Source: Arthrobacter sp. SDTb3-6 (GTDB lineage Bacteria > Actinomycetota > Actinomycetes > Actinomycetales > Micrococcaceae). From it: DNA of 64,000 nucleotides. Of this stretch, positions 8,108 through 16,233 are shown one piece after another (the stretch's first letter is position 1; every line of letters starts with the position of its first letter). The position numbers and the translations under genes were made by a program. The stretch spans positions 1 through 64,000 of the forward strand of contig NZ_JAAMFN010000013.1 in NCBI RefSeq assembly GCF_013376095.1. Reading direction: 5' to 3'. The notes below the pieces were generated by a model. It worked only from the letters and a program-made list of their open reading frames with translations. It searched no databases and had not been told where the DNA came from.

Positions 8108-8867
8108 TCCTACTGCTGCCGCCCCGGCCGCCCGGACCGTGCTCATCACGGGTGCCGCGGGCGGGCTGGGCCGGGCCTTCGCGTCCGGCTTCGGCGCCCG
8201 CGGCCACCGCGTGGTCGTGGCCGACGTGAACCTTGCCGGCGCCGAGGAAACGGCCGCACAGCTCAGGGCCGGCGGGGCCGAATCCCTGGCCCTGGAGACC
8301 GACGTCACGGACGCGGCGTCCACAGAGGCGCTCGCCGCCCGCGCCGCCGAATTCGGCGGCGGCCGCATCGACGTCGTCCTCAACAACGCAGCCATCTACG
8401 CCACCGTCACCAGGACGCCGTTCGAGGACATCGACCCGGCCGAGTGGGACCTTGTCATGAACGTCAACCTCAAGGGCCCCTGGCTGGTGACCCGGGCGGC
8501 GAGCCCCTACCTCCCCGACGGCGGACGCGTCATCAACCTCTCCTCCGCCACCGTTTTCTCCGGCTCGGAAAACTGGCTGCACTACGTGGCCTCCAAGGGC
8601 GGAGTGGTCGCCATGACCCGCGTCCTGGCCAAGGAGCTGGGGAGGCGCAACATCACCGTCAACACGATCGCCCCGGGCTTCACCCTCACCGAGGCCAGCT
8701 ACGGGCTCATGGACAACGCCGAAAACTACGGGGTTGACCGCGGGGCGCTAAAGCGGGCCAGCCAGCCCCAGGACATTGTGGGCGCGGCACTGTTCCTTGC
8801 CGGCCCGGACAGCTCGTACATCACCGGTCAAACCCTGGTCGTCGACGGCGGCCGGCAGTTCATCTAA
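8100..8867 (+). CDS. Short-chain dehydrogenase (4-hydroxybenzyl alcohol oxidation)
   Basis: A classical SDR of 255 residues with the NAD(P)-binding motif TGAAGGLG (near residues 18-25), NNAA (about 98-101), the catalytic Ser in NLSSAT and the YVASK pair (Tyr162, Lys166), ending VDGG. An acidic Asp at the end of beta strand 2 (VVVADVN) favours NAD over NADP. The ATG overlaps the end of the upstream gene by 8 bases. In the cre pathway an alcohol dehydrogenase oxidises 4-hydroxybenzyl alcohol to the aldehyde after phosphate removal, and this gene is the natural candidate. I leave the symbol empty because I am unsure which cre letter it carries. Confidence 0.82.
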   Translation: MPDPTAAAPAARTVLITGAAGGLGRAFASGFGARGHRVVVADVNLAGAEETAAQLRAGGAESLALETDVTDAASTEALAARAAEFGGGRIDVVLNNAAIYATVTRTPFEDIDPAEWDLVMNVNLKGPWLVTRAASPYLPDGGRVINLSSATVFSGSENWLHYVASKGGVVAMTRVLAKELGRRNITVNTIAPGFTLTEASYGLMDNAENYGVDRGALKRASQPQDIVGAALFLAGPDSSYITGQTLVVDGGRQFI

Positions 8868-8891
8868 CCCACACCACCTGAAGGAGGAGCC

Positions 8892-9212
8892 ATGCCAACG
8901 GTTCATTTCACCGACACGGCGGGAACGGTCCGCGACATCGAGGGCAACGTCGGCGATTCGGTCATGGAGACCGCCGTACGCAACGGCGTACCGGGCATCG
9001 TTGCCGAATGCGGCGGCTCGCTGTCCTGTGCCACCTGCCACGTCTTTGTCCGCGATGACGACTTCGCCGCCCTGCCGCCCATGGAGGACATGGAGGACGA
9101 AATGCTCTACGGAACAGCCGTGGACCGCGAGGACAACTCGCGCCTGTCCTGCCAGTTGCGCCTGCACGAAGGCCAGGAACTGCACGTGACGACCCCCGAA
9201 ACCCAGGTGTAG
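8892..9212 (+). CDS. [2Fe-2S] ferredoxin for the P450
   Basis: A 106-residue adrenodoxin/putidaredoxin-type ferredoxin. The cluster ligands are visible as Cys40-x5-Cys46-x2-Cys49 (ECGGSLSCATC) and Cys87 (LSCQLR), the spacing of class I P450 ferredoxins. AAGGAGGAG precedes the ATG. It would carry single electrons from the FAD reductase encoded 4 bases downstream to the P450 at 3799. In C. glutamicum the equivalent ferredoxin is, to my knowledge, CreF. Confidence 0.92.
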   Translation: MPTVHFTDTAGTVRDIEGNVGDSVMETAVRNGVPGIVAECGGSLSCATCHVFVRDDDFAALPPMEDMEDEMLYGTAVDREDNSRLSCQLRLHEGQELHVTTPETQV

Positions 9213-9216
9213 GACC

Positions 9217-10476
9217 ATGGCTGGGAAGGAAACCGACCTCCTGATTGTGGGCGCCAGCCAGTCCGGGGTGCAGCTGGCCATCTCCCTGCGCGCTTTGGGC
9301 TTCGAGGGGCACATCAAGCTGCTGGGCGACGAGGACCACCGCCCCTACCAGCGCCCGGCCCTGTCCAAGGAATTCCTGCAGGGCACGGTGGAAAGCGAGT
9401 CCCTGATCTTCCGTTCCAACGACTACTGGGACGAGCACAACGTCACCCTGGTCAAGGGAGCCCGGATCGTCAGGGTGGAAAAGGGCGCCGACGGCTCCGG
9501 GGTGGCCCATGCAGCCTCCGGGGAGTCGTTTGCATTCAAGCGCCTGGCGCTGACCGTTGGCGCGCGGGCGCGCCACATGGACGTGCCCGGCGGCGACCTG
9601 GCCGGGGTGGTCTACCTGCGCAATGCCGACGACGCGCTGAACCTCAAGCGCATTGCCCCGGAGGCCACGGACGTGGTGGTGGTCGGCGGCGGCTTCATCG
9701 GGCTCGAGGCAGCCTCCAGCATGCACAAAATGGGCAAGCGTGTGACCGTCCTGGAATACGGCCCACGGCTCGTGGGCCGGGCCGTGGGTACGGACACCTC
9801 CGAGTACTTCCTGGACGCCCATCGCGGGCGCGGGATCGACATCCGCCTCAACGCAAGGATCGCCCGGCTGGTGGATTCCGGGGAAGGCGCCGTCTCCGGC
9901 GTCGAACTGGAAGAAGGCACCGTGGTGCCGGCGCAGATTGTGCTGATCGGCATCGGGGTCATCCCCAACACCGAACTGGCCGAACAGATGGGCCTGGCCG
10001 TGGAAAACGGCGTCGTGGTCGATTCAAACGCGCTGGCCTCGGACGGCACCACAGTGGCCGTGGGGGACGTGGCCAACATGCCCAACCCGCTGCCCGGCGC
10101 CCCGGCAGGGGAACGCATCCGCCTGGAGAGCGTCAACAACGCCATCGAACATGCCAAGGTGGCCGCGTATTCCCTCATGGGGCGGCGGGAGGACTATGCG
10201 GGCATTCCGTGGTTCTGGTCCAACCAGGCCGATCTGAAACTGCAGATCGCGGGCCTGTCCCTGGGCTACGACTCCACCGTGGTCCGGCGGGACGACGAAC
10301 GCGGCAAGTTTTCCGTCCTCTATTACCGCGGGGGGCAGGTCATCGCCGTCGACTGCGTGAACACCCCCCTTGACTTCATGGCCGTGAAGAGCGCCCTGGC
10401 GAAGGGCCAGAACATACCGGCCGGCGCGGCTGCCGACCCGGCCGTTGCACTTAAGTCCATCACCACGGACGCCTGA
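9217..10476 (+). CDS. Ferredoxin reductase (FAD, NADH-dependent)
   Basis: The 419-residue protein belongs to the putidaredoxin-reductase family. It has an N-terminal FAD motif (LLIVGASQSGVQLA; the usual GxGxxG is here GASQSG), the mid NAD motif VVVVGGGFIGLEAA around residue 150-165, and the FAD-contact segment AVGDVAN near residue 285. Its length fits the family (400-420). It begins 4 bases after the ferredoxin stop and would pass electrons from NADH to it. In C. glutamicum the equivalent partner is, to my knowledge, CreE. The non-standard first glycine motif is common in this family and does not suggest inactivity. Confidence 0.9.
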   Translation: MAGKETDLLIVGASQSGVQLAISLRALGFEGHIKLLGDEDHRPYQRPALSKEFLQGTVESESLIFRSNDYWDEHNVTLVKGARIVRVEKGADGSGVAHAASGESFAFKRLALTVGARARHMDVPGGDLAGVVYLRNADDALNLKRIAPEATDVVVVGGGFIGLEAASSMHKMGKRVTVLEYGPRLVGRAVGTDTSEYFLDAHRGRGIDIRLNARIARLVDSGEGAVSGVELEEGTVVPAQIVLIGIGVIPNTELAEQMGLAVENGVVVDSNALASDGTTVAVGDVANMPNPLPGAPAGERIRLESVNNAIEHAKVAAYSLMGRREDYAGIPWFWSNQADLKLQIAGLSLGYDSTVVRRDDERGKFSVLYYRGGQVIAVDCVNTPLDFMAVKSALAKGQNIPAGAAADPAVALKSITTDA

Positions 10477-10499
10477 ACCTGATTCCCCCAAGGAGCACC

Positions 10500-11258
10500 A
10501 TGAACAACCACAACAGCACCGCCGCGGGCAGCCAGGCCCCGGCGTGGAGCCCGCCGGAACCCGGTCTTGACGCCCGGGACCCCCGCGCGCTGGCGTTCGC
10601 CGCGGCGCACCCGGTCCGGCCCATCCCGGCCACCGGACCGGTGGACACCACACCCATAGCGGGCACCCCCGCCCCCGGCCTCGAGGCCTTGTGGGGTGCC
10701 GTCGTGCCGGAAACGCGGACCCGCGGCAACGACATCCACCTGCCCATCTCGCTCGCCTTCGCCGCCCGGCTGTGCGACGCCCACCCGGAGGCGGACCGCG
10801 AACTGGTGCTCGTGGCGGTGCTCTTGCACGACACCGGCTGGGCGCACGTGGACGAATCCCGCATCATCTCCGAGGGGTTTTCCGGGGACTGGCGCACGGC
10901 CGCCATCCGGTACGAGCACGAAGCCGAGGGCTGCAAGGTGGCCCGGCGGGTGCTGCCGCCGCTGGAATACTCCGGGCCGTTCATCGACCGGGTCTGCGAG
11001 ATCATCGACGGCCATGACACCCGGCACGTCGCCTACTCCCTCGAGGATGCACTGGTCCGCGACGCCGACAGGCTGTGGCGGTTCGACCAGGCCGGCATCG
11101 CGCTGGCGTCGTCCTGGTTCGGCATGGACCCGGCCACCTACACCGACCGCCTGGCCGGTGAAATCATCCCCGAACTCATCACGCAGGCGGCTGTTGAGAT
11201 GGGCACCACCGACCTCTCCCGATCCACGGCCCTGCTCCAGACGAAAGTGATCCGATGA
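10500..11258 (+). CDS. creD: HD-domain phosphohydrolase, CreD-like
   Basis: The 252-residue protein carries a metal-dependent HD phosphohydrolase domain from about residue 75. Visible are an early histidine (NDIHLPISLAF), the HD pair in LLHDTGWAH, a further metal-ligand region RYEHEAEG, then IDGHDTR and the final aspartate in VRDADRLWRF. The first 60 residues are Pro/Ala-rich. In the cre pathway CreD removes phosphate from 4-hydroxybenzyl phosphate (or more oxidised forms) made by the P450, and this gene occupies the same context. AAGGAGCACC precedes the ATG, and the stop overlaps the ALDH start (ATGA). A decayed C-terminal paralogue lies at 2480-2788. Confidence 0.8.
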   Translation: MNNHNSTAAGSQAPAWSPPEPGLDARDPRALAFAAAHPVRPIPATGPVDTTPIAGTPAPGLEALWGAVVPETRTRGNDIHLPISLAFAARLCDAHPEADRELVLVAVLLHDTGWAHVDESRIISEGFSGDWRTAAIRYEHEAEGCKVARRVLPPLEYSGPFIDRVCEIIDGHDTRHVAYSLEDALVRDADRLWRFDQAGIALASSWFGMDPATYTDRLAGEIIPELITQAAVEMGTTDLSRSTALLQTKVIR

Positions 11259-12763
11259 CCTCACCCGCGCTCGCCGCCAGGGCCGCCCTCACCCTTCCGT
11301 ACACCCATGTCGAGTCCATGTTCATCGACGGGAACTGGGTGGCGGCGGACGGGGCCGGCCGCAACCAGGTCACGGACCCCGCCACGGGCCAGGTCTGGGG
11401 TTCCGTGCCGGACGGCTCCGACACAGACGTGGACAACGCGGCCGGAGCCGCGCGCCGGGCCTTCGACACCGGGCCGTGGCCACGCCTGGCCCCCGAGGAG
11501 CGGGCAAAATACCTGCTGCGCATCGCGGACGAGGTGGAACGCCGGGCCGACGCGCTGGCCCTGACCAACACCCGGGAGAACGGCTCTCCCATCGCCGAAT
11601 CTCGCGGCGCCGCGGCCAATGCGGCCGGGATCTTCCGCTACTTCGCAACCCTGGCCGGCTACCTCGGACGCGAGGACGTCCGCCCGTTCCCGTCCGGCGT
11701 CGGCGAGTCCGTGGTCCGGCGCGACCCCGTGGGCGTGTGCGCCCTGATTGCCCCGTGGAACTTCCCGATCAACCTCATGGTCATCAAGCTGGCGCCCGCC
11801 CTGCTGGCCGGCTGCACCGTAGTGATGAAGCCGGCCTCCCCCACCCCGCTGTCGCTGCGCCTGATCGTCGACTCCGTCGCCGCGGCGGGCGTGCCGGCCG
11901 GCGTGGTCAACATGGTGACCGGGTCGGGGCGCCTGGGCGATGCCATGGTCAGGCACCCCCTGGTGGACAAGGTTGCCTTCACGGGCTCTACACCGGTCGG
12001 GCGAAAGATCGCCTCGGCCGCCGGCGCCCTGCTCCGCCCGGTGACACTGGAACTGGGCGGCAAGTCCAGTGCGATCGTGCTGCCGGACGCCGACCTCGAT
12101 GCCATGGGCGGCGTGCTGGTGCGCTCCTGCATGCGCAACACCGGACAGACCTGCTACATCTCCACCCGCATCCTCGCACCGGCCTCCCGCTACGGCGAGG
12201 TGGTGGACATGGCCACCACCACGATCGCCGCCGGGCGCCAGGGCGACCCGCTGGATCCGGCAACGGTGTTCGGCCCTGCGGCCACGCCCGCGCAGTTCAA
12301 GACCGTCATGGAGTACGTCGCGTCAGGGCATGCCGAGGGCGCGCGGGCCACGACGGGCGGCCGGGCGGCCGTTTTGGGCGGCGGACTGGAGAACGGCTGC
12401 TTTGTGGAACCCACCGTCTTTGCCGACGTCGAGCCTGCCATGAAAATTTCCCGGGAGGAAATCTTCGGCCCGGTGCTGTCCATCCTGAAGTACGACGGCA
12501 TCGAGGAGGCCATTGCGCTGGCCAACAACACCGGGTTTGGCCTGGGCGGGCTCGTCTTCGGTGCCGACCCCACGGCGGCGCTGGCCGTGGCGGACCGCAT
12601 TGACTCCGGCTCCGTTGGCATCAATTTCTTTGCCTCCAACCACTCGGCACCCTTCGGCGGGCGCCACGACTCGGGGCTCGGCACGGAGTATGGCATTGAG
12701 GGGCTGAACGCCTACCTTTCCTACAAATCCATCCACCGGCGCGCATCGGCCCGTGGCGTGTAG
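11255..12763 (+). CDS. Aldehyde dehydrogenase (4-hydroxybenzaldehyde type)
   Basis: A 502-residue NAD(P)-dependent ALDH with the coenzyme-binding segment APWNFPINL, FTGSTPVG, the general-base glutamate in LELGGKS and the catalytic nucleophile Cys300 in NTGQTCYIST; EEIFGPVLS is near the end. It is translationally coupled to the HD gene (4-base overlap) and closes the operon that starts at 3799. Its expected role is oxidation of 4-hydroxybenzaldehyde to 4-hydroxybenzoate, the PobA substrate. The substrate is inferred from context; the enzyme class is certain. Confidence 0.9.
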   Translation: MTSPALAARAALTLPYTHVESMFIDGNWVAADGAGRNQVTDPATGQVWGSVPDGSDTDVDNAAGAARRAFDTGPWPRLAPEERAKYLLRIADEVERRADALALTNTRENGSPIAESRGAAANAAGIFRYFATLAGYLGREDVRPFPSGVGESVVRRDPVGVCALIAPWNFPINLMVIKLAPALLAGCTVVMKPASPTPLSLRLIVDSVAAAGVPAGVVNMVTGSGRLGDAMVRHPLVDKVAFTGSTPVGRKIASAAGALLRPVTLELGGKSSAIVLPDADLDAMGGVLVRSCMRNTGQTCYISTRILAPASRYGEVVDMATTTIAAGRQGDPLDPATVFGPAATPAQFKTVMEYVASGHAEGARATTGGRAAVLGGGLENGCFVEPTVFADVEPAMKISREEIFGPVLSILKYDGIEEAIALANNTGFGLGGLVFGADPTAALAVADRIDSGSVGINFFASNHSAPFGGRHDSGLGTEYGIEGLNAYLSYKSIHRRASARGV

Positions 12764-12919
12764 GCAGGAACCCGCCGAGCGGAGTCTTGCGCCCGGCGGC
12801 AACAGGGTCCTTACTTGTTGCAGGACCGAAATCAACCTGTGGCGCCGCAGACCGGCGGCATCCTGTTTCAGGTCCCCGACAAGGCAGGTCCCCAACAACA
12901 CCCCGTACGGGAGGAACCA

Positions 12920-13204
12920 ATGTTCGCTCGAGTCAGCAGCTACCACCCCGGCCCCGGGAGCACCGGCGAGCCGTCAGCCGACACCGTCAACCAGTTCCTG
13001 GACATGCCGGGCTGCAAGGGCTTCTACTACCTTGTGGGCAAGGATGGCACGTCCCTGTCCATAACGCTGTGGGAAGACGAAAATGCGATGGCCGTCAGCC
13101 AACAGGATTCGGAGCGGATCCGCTCGGTGACCAGCGCACAGCAGCACATGGAAATTCTCGGCGTGGATGGCTATGAAGTCCTGACGAGCCGGCTCAGGGA
13201 CTGA
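12920..13204 (+). CDS. Small ABM/dimeric alpha-beta-barrel protein
   Basis: A 94-residue protein (MFARVSSYHPG... to SRLRD) preceded by GGGAGGAACC. The pattern of an N-terminal beta strand, a CKGFYYLVGKDG strand pair, SITLWEDENAM and a C-terminal YEVLTSRL strand is that of the antibiotic-biosynthesis-monooxygenase/dimeric alpha-beta-barrel fold. Such proteins act as small oxygenases, isomerases or accessory stress proteins; no catalytic residues can be assigned. It is 156 bases downstream of the ALDH, so it may have its own promoter. Function unknown. Confidence 0.7.
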   Translation: MFARVSSYHPGPGSTGEPSADTVNQFLDMPGCKGFYYLVGKDGTSLSITLWEDENAMAVSQQDSERIRSVTSAQQHMEILGVDGYEVLTSRLRD

Positions 13205-13253
13205 CCCGGCCGCCCCATGGCTTCCGCTGCACCGGTGCCCGTAGGATGGCAGC

Positions 13254-14342
13254 GTGAATGCGGGTTACGGGAAGTTCTCGACCCGGCTGTCCGAGGCGGT
13301 TTCGACCCTCGCCCCCGGGTACTTTGCACTGGTCATGGCCAGCGGCATCATCTCCGTCGGGCTCGAACTGGAGGGCTTCGGCACGCTGTCCGCCGTCCTG
13401 CTGGGGCTGTGCCTGACCGCGTACGTGGTGCTCCTTGTCCTGAACGTGGTGCGCCTGGGCGCCTTCCGGGGGGCCATCCGCGCTGACTTTCTGCACCCGG
13501 GCCGTGCGTTCGGCTTCTTCACCTTCGTTGCCGGCACCAACGTCCTTGGCGTGCGGCTGGACCTGGCCGGCGCCCAAGTGGCGACGGCGGTGCTGCTGGC
13601 CGTTTCCGGGCTTGCCTGGGTCGGGCTCGGCTACGTGATCCCGTGGATTGCCGTGCTCGGCCGGGAGGAGAGGCCGATCTTCAAGGAGGCCAACGGGACC
13701 TGGTTCATCTGGTGTGTCGCGAGCCAGTCGGTGGCGGCGGCGTCGGCCACACTCGAGCCACTGGGCGGCCAGTGGGAGGCGGGACTGGCGCTGCTGGCGG
13801 TCGTCGCATGGTCAGTGGGCCTCATCCTTTATGCGGCGGTGGGGATCTTCGTTTCCCTCCGTCTCATGGTGTACCCCGTGCGTGCCCGGGACCTCGGCCC
13901 ACCGTACTTCGTGTCGATGGGGGCACTGGCCATCGGCGTCGTCGCGGGGGCCCGGATCGTTGAGATGACCGACGCCCCGGTGGCCGTGGCGGTCCACGAA
14001 CTCGTCGCGGGCATGGCGGTTGTGCTCTGGGCCTTCGCGTCCTGGCTGCTGCCGGTCCTCATCGCGGCGGGCTGCTGGCGGCACTTCGTCAAACGGGTGC
14101 CCCTCGTGTACGAGGCCGGAATGTGGAGCGTCATCTTCCCCCTGGGGATGTACGCCGTGTCCGGGATTTTTCTGGGACAGGCGGACAGGCTGCCCATTGT
14201 CCTGGCCATCGGACGGGCGGAACTGTGGTTCGCCACCGCGGCCTTCCTCGCCACGTTCTCCGGCATGGCCCACCACCTCTGGCGCACGCTCGTGGCCCCG
14301 CACCGTGGTCCGGCAGCGTCGGCCAGCCTGGGCGAAGGGTGA
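13254..14342 (+). CDS. TehA/SLAC1-like (TDT family) membrane transporter
   Basis: An integral membrane protein of 362 residues starting at a GTG behind AGGATGG. About ten hydrophobic segments are visible, the first being GYFALVMASGIISVGLEL, which matches the signature start of tellurite-resistance/C4-dicarboxylate transporters (TehA, Mae1, SLAC1). The family forms anion channels or carriers for malate, sulfite and similar anions. No regulator is attached and the gene faces the flavoprotein operon tail to tail. The substrate is not deducible; export or import of an organic acid would fit the region. Confidence 0.75.
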   Translation: MNAGYGKFSTRLSEAVSTLAPGYFALVMASGIISVGLELEGFGTLSAVLLGLCLTAYVVLLVLNVVRLGAFRGAIRADFLHPGRAFGFFTFVAGTNVLGVRLDLAGAQVATAVLLAVSGLAWVGLGYVIPWIAVLGREERPIFKEANGTWFIWCVASQSVAAASATLEPLGGQWEAGLALLAVVAWSVGLILYAAVGIFVSLRLMVYPVRARDLGPPYFVSMGALAIGVVAGARIVEMTDAPVAVAVHELVAGMAVVLWAFASWLLPVLIAAGCWRHFVKRVPLVYEAGMWSVIFPLGMYAVSGIFLGQADRLPIVLAIGRAELWFATAAFLATFSGMAHHLWRTLVAPHRGPAASASLGEG

Positions 14343-14378
14343 AGGGACCGCACAAGTGACCGGACATCCAGCCGACGT

Positions 14379-14406
14379 GCCGGTGCAGGCGGGCCGCCGC
14401 ACCGGC
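14379..14406. terminator. Hairpin between convergent genes
   Basis: GCCGGTGC pairs with GCACCGGC across a 12-base loop in the 76-base gap between the TehA-like gene and the oppositely transcribed flavoprotein gene. It is placed to act as a bidirectional terminator; there is no clear T-tract. Confidence 0.45.
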
Positions 14407-14418
14407 CTCCCACGCTGC

Positions 14419-16233
14419 TCACCAGCCCGCCATTGCCTTCAGCGTAGCCGCCCCCGGCAGGGCCCTCCCCACGATGTCGCGCACGGCGGCGTAGGCGAAC
14501 ACCAGGCCGGGGCCGATCGTGATGCCGGGTGCCGGGTAGGTCCCGCCCATCATGGACTGCATGTCGTTGCCCACTGCGTAGACCCCGCCCAGCCGTTCGC
14601 CCTCGCCCCCCAGGACCGCTGCCGCGGCATCCGTAATGAAACCGGTCGAGGCTCCAATGTCCCCTGGAAAGAGCCGCACTGCGAAGTATGGGGATCCGTC
14701 CACCGGCGCGATGTTAGGGGCCCCGGTCTCGGAACCCGGGTCCCCATTGAAGCGCTGGTACTCGTTCATCCCGCGGTGGAATTCCGGGTCCTCACCCTTC
14801 GCGGCCCAGGCATTGGTCCGGGCGACCGTCTCCTGCAACTGGCCGGCGGGCACCCCCAGCAGCGCCGCCAGCTCCGCCAGGGAGTCGCCACGCAGCAGGT
14901 AGCCGTCGTCCAGGTAGCGGCGCAGCTGCCGCTCCCGCTGGTACGGGCGGACCATGCCCAGGCCGTACCTTCGCATCCCGGTGGCGTCGGTGATCAGGAA
15001 GGACGGCGAGGCCGTACCCGGGTCCTCGTGGTTTTGCATGATCATTTGGTTGCCGAAGAGGTGGTAGCTCGTGGCCTCGTTGAGGTAGCGGCGCCCCTGC
15101 TGGTCCACCACGATCATGTGCGGCTTCGCGCGGTCCATGACGAAGTGCGGGAACACGGCCCAGGACCCGTCTTCGCGCCGCCGAGTCGACACGGGCGCAT
15201 AGAAGGCGTTGGCGAATCCGCCCGTGCCGTAGTGGCCGCCAAGCCCGTCGAGAATGTCGTGGGCCTGGCCGGTGTGGCCGGGTGCTCCGGGGCACCATTC
15301 CATCCGGTGCCCCGGCAGCAACGCAGCGCGGCGCTGCGGGTCGCGGTTGAAGCCGCCCGATCCAAAGATGAGGTGGGAGACGGTGATGGTGAGGTCGTGG
15401 CCGTCTTCCCGCACGCCCACCTGCCACGCATCGCCGTCGCGTGCCACGGAGATGACTTCGCTGCGCGTGAGCACGGGCACGCGTGCCTCGTCGAGCGTGT
15501 GCAACAGACCGGTGATGAGTGCGTTGCCCATGGTCCGTCGCGTGTCACACCCATGGACCTTGACGGCATCGCGGTAACGGCGGCGCAGGCCCAGCAGGTG
15601 GGTGCGCGATTCCTTGGCGGGGTGGGCTCCCGCCAGGTGCCCGATGTCGTCGCGCTCGATGGACATGCCGTTGAACGCGGTGAACTCCGGCAGCGGCGGG
15701 CGCACGAGTGCCAGCCGCTCCCCCAGGACGGTCCCGTCGAAGGTCCGCGGTTCCAGCGCGCGCCCCGACATCCGCGAACCGGGCAATTGCGTGAGGTAGT
15801 CGGGGTGGAGGGGGCGTGCCACGTAGTCCACGTGGGACCCGGACTCCATCACCGCCACGGCCTCGGGGCCGAGCTCGAGGAAGGCCTCGCGCAGCCCGGC
15901 CGGGGCATGGGGCCCGAAGGCGGCGTCGAGGAATGCGCGCGCCTCAGCCTTGGTGTCGACGGCGCCCACCTCGGCCGCGTGGTACGTCCCAGGCACCCAC
16001 GTGGTCCCGGCCGTGTAGGCCGTCGTCCCCCCAACCTGCCCGGTGCGCTCGACGACCGCCGTGCGGAGGCCGGCAATGGAGGCAAACACGGCCGCGGACA
16101 TCCCGGCCCCGCCGCCGCCGACCACCAGGACATCGAGGACGTCCCCGTCGTACAACGCCGCGGCCGCCTCCCCGGAAGCGTAGGGGATGCTGGTGCCGGC
16201 GGGTAGGACCTTCTGGGTGGCTCGGGTGCTCAT
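14419..16233 (-). CDS. FAD-dependent dehydrogenase (ketosteroid dehydrogenase/fumarate reductase type)
   Basis: A 604-residue FAD_binding_2 flavoprotein. The FAD loop VLVVGGGGAGMSAAVFA (about residues 36-52) is followed by GGTTAYTAGTTWVPG, and the C-terminal half has GIDVGNDMQS-like FAD contacts (YAVGNDMQSMMGG and YPAPGITIGPGLVFAY). Proteins of this group introduce C=C bonds next to a keto or carboxyl group (3-ketosteroid delta1-dehydrogenase, 3-oxocyclohexenyl dehydrogenases) or reduce fumarate-like bonds. The start overlaps the stop of the upstream flavoprotein by 4 bases. It is the last gene of a minus-strand operon headed by an MHS transporter that shares an upstream motif with the mhp operon, so dehydrogenation of an alicyclic precursor of a hydroxyphenylpropionate is a reasonable guess. 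Confidence 0.78.
   Translation of the reverse strand: MSTRATQKVLPAGTSIPYASGEAAAALYDGDVLDVLVVGGGGAGMSAAVFASIAGLRTAVVERTGQVGGTTAYTAGTTWVPGTYHAAEVGAVDTKAEARAFLDAAFGPHAPAGLREAFLELGPEAVAVMESGSHVDYVARPLHPDYLTQLPGSRMSGRALEPRTFDGTVLGERLALVRPPLPEFTAFNGMSIERDDIGHLAGAHPAKESRTHLLGLRRRYRDAVKVHGCDTRRTMGNALITGLLHTLDEARVPVLTRSEVISVARDGDAWQVGVREDGHDLTITVSHLIFGSGGFNRDPQRRAALLPGHRMEWCPGAPGHTGQAHDILDGLGGHYGTGGFANAFYAPVSTRRREDGSWAVFPHFVMDRAKPHMIVVDQQGRRYLNEATSYHLFGNQMIMQNHEDPGTASPSFLITDATGMRRYGLGMVRPYQRERQLRRYLDDGYLLRGDSLAELAALLGVPAGQLQETVARTNAWAAKGEDPEFHRGMNEYQRFNGDPGSETGAPNIAPVDGSPYFAVRLFPGDIGASTGFITDAAAAVLGGEGERLGGVYAVGNDMQSMMGGTYPAPGITIGPGLVFAYAAVRDIVGRALPGAATLKAMAGW

Noticed and set aside
6170-8395. 741-codon open frame on the minus strand opposite the phosphotransferase subunit
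   Set aside because: Its sequence has no recognisable domain and mirrors the codon bias of the real plus-strand gene, which has a phosphohistidine motif and a ribosome-binding site.
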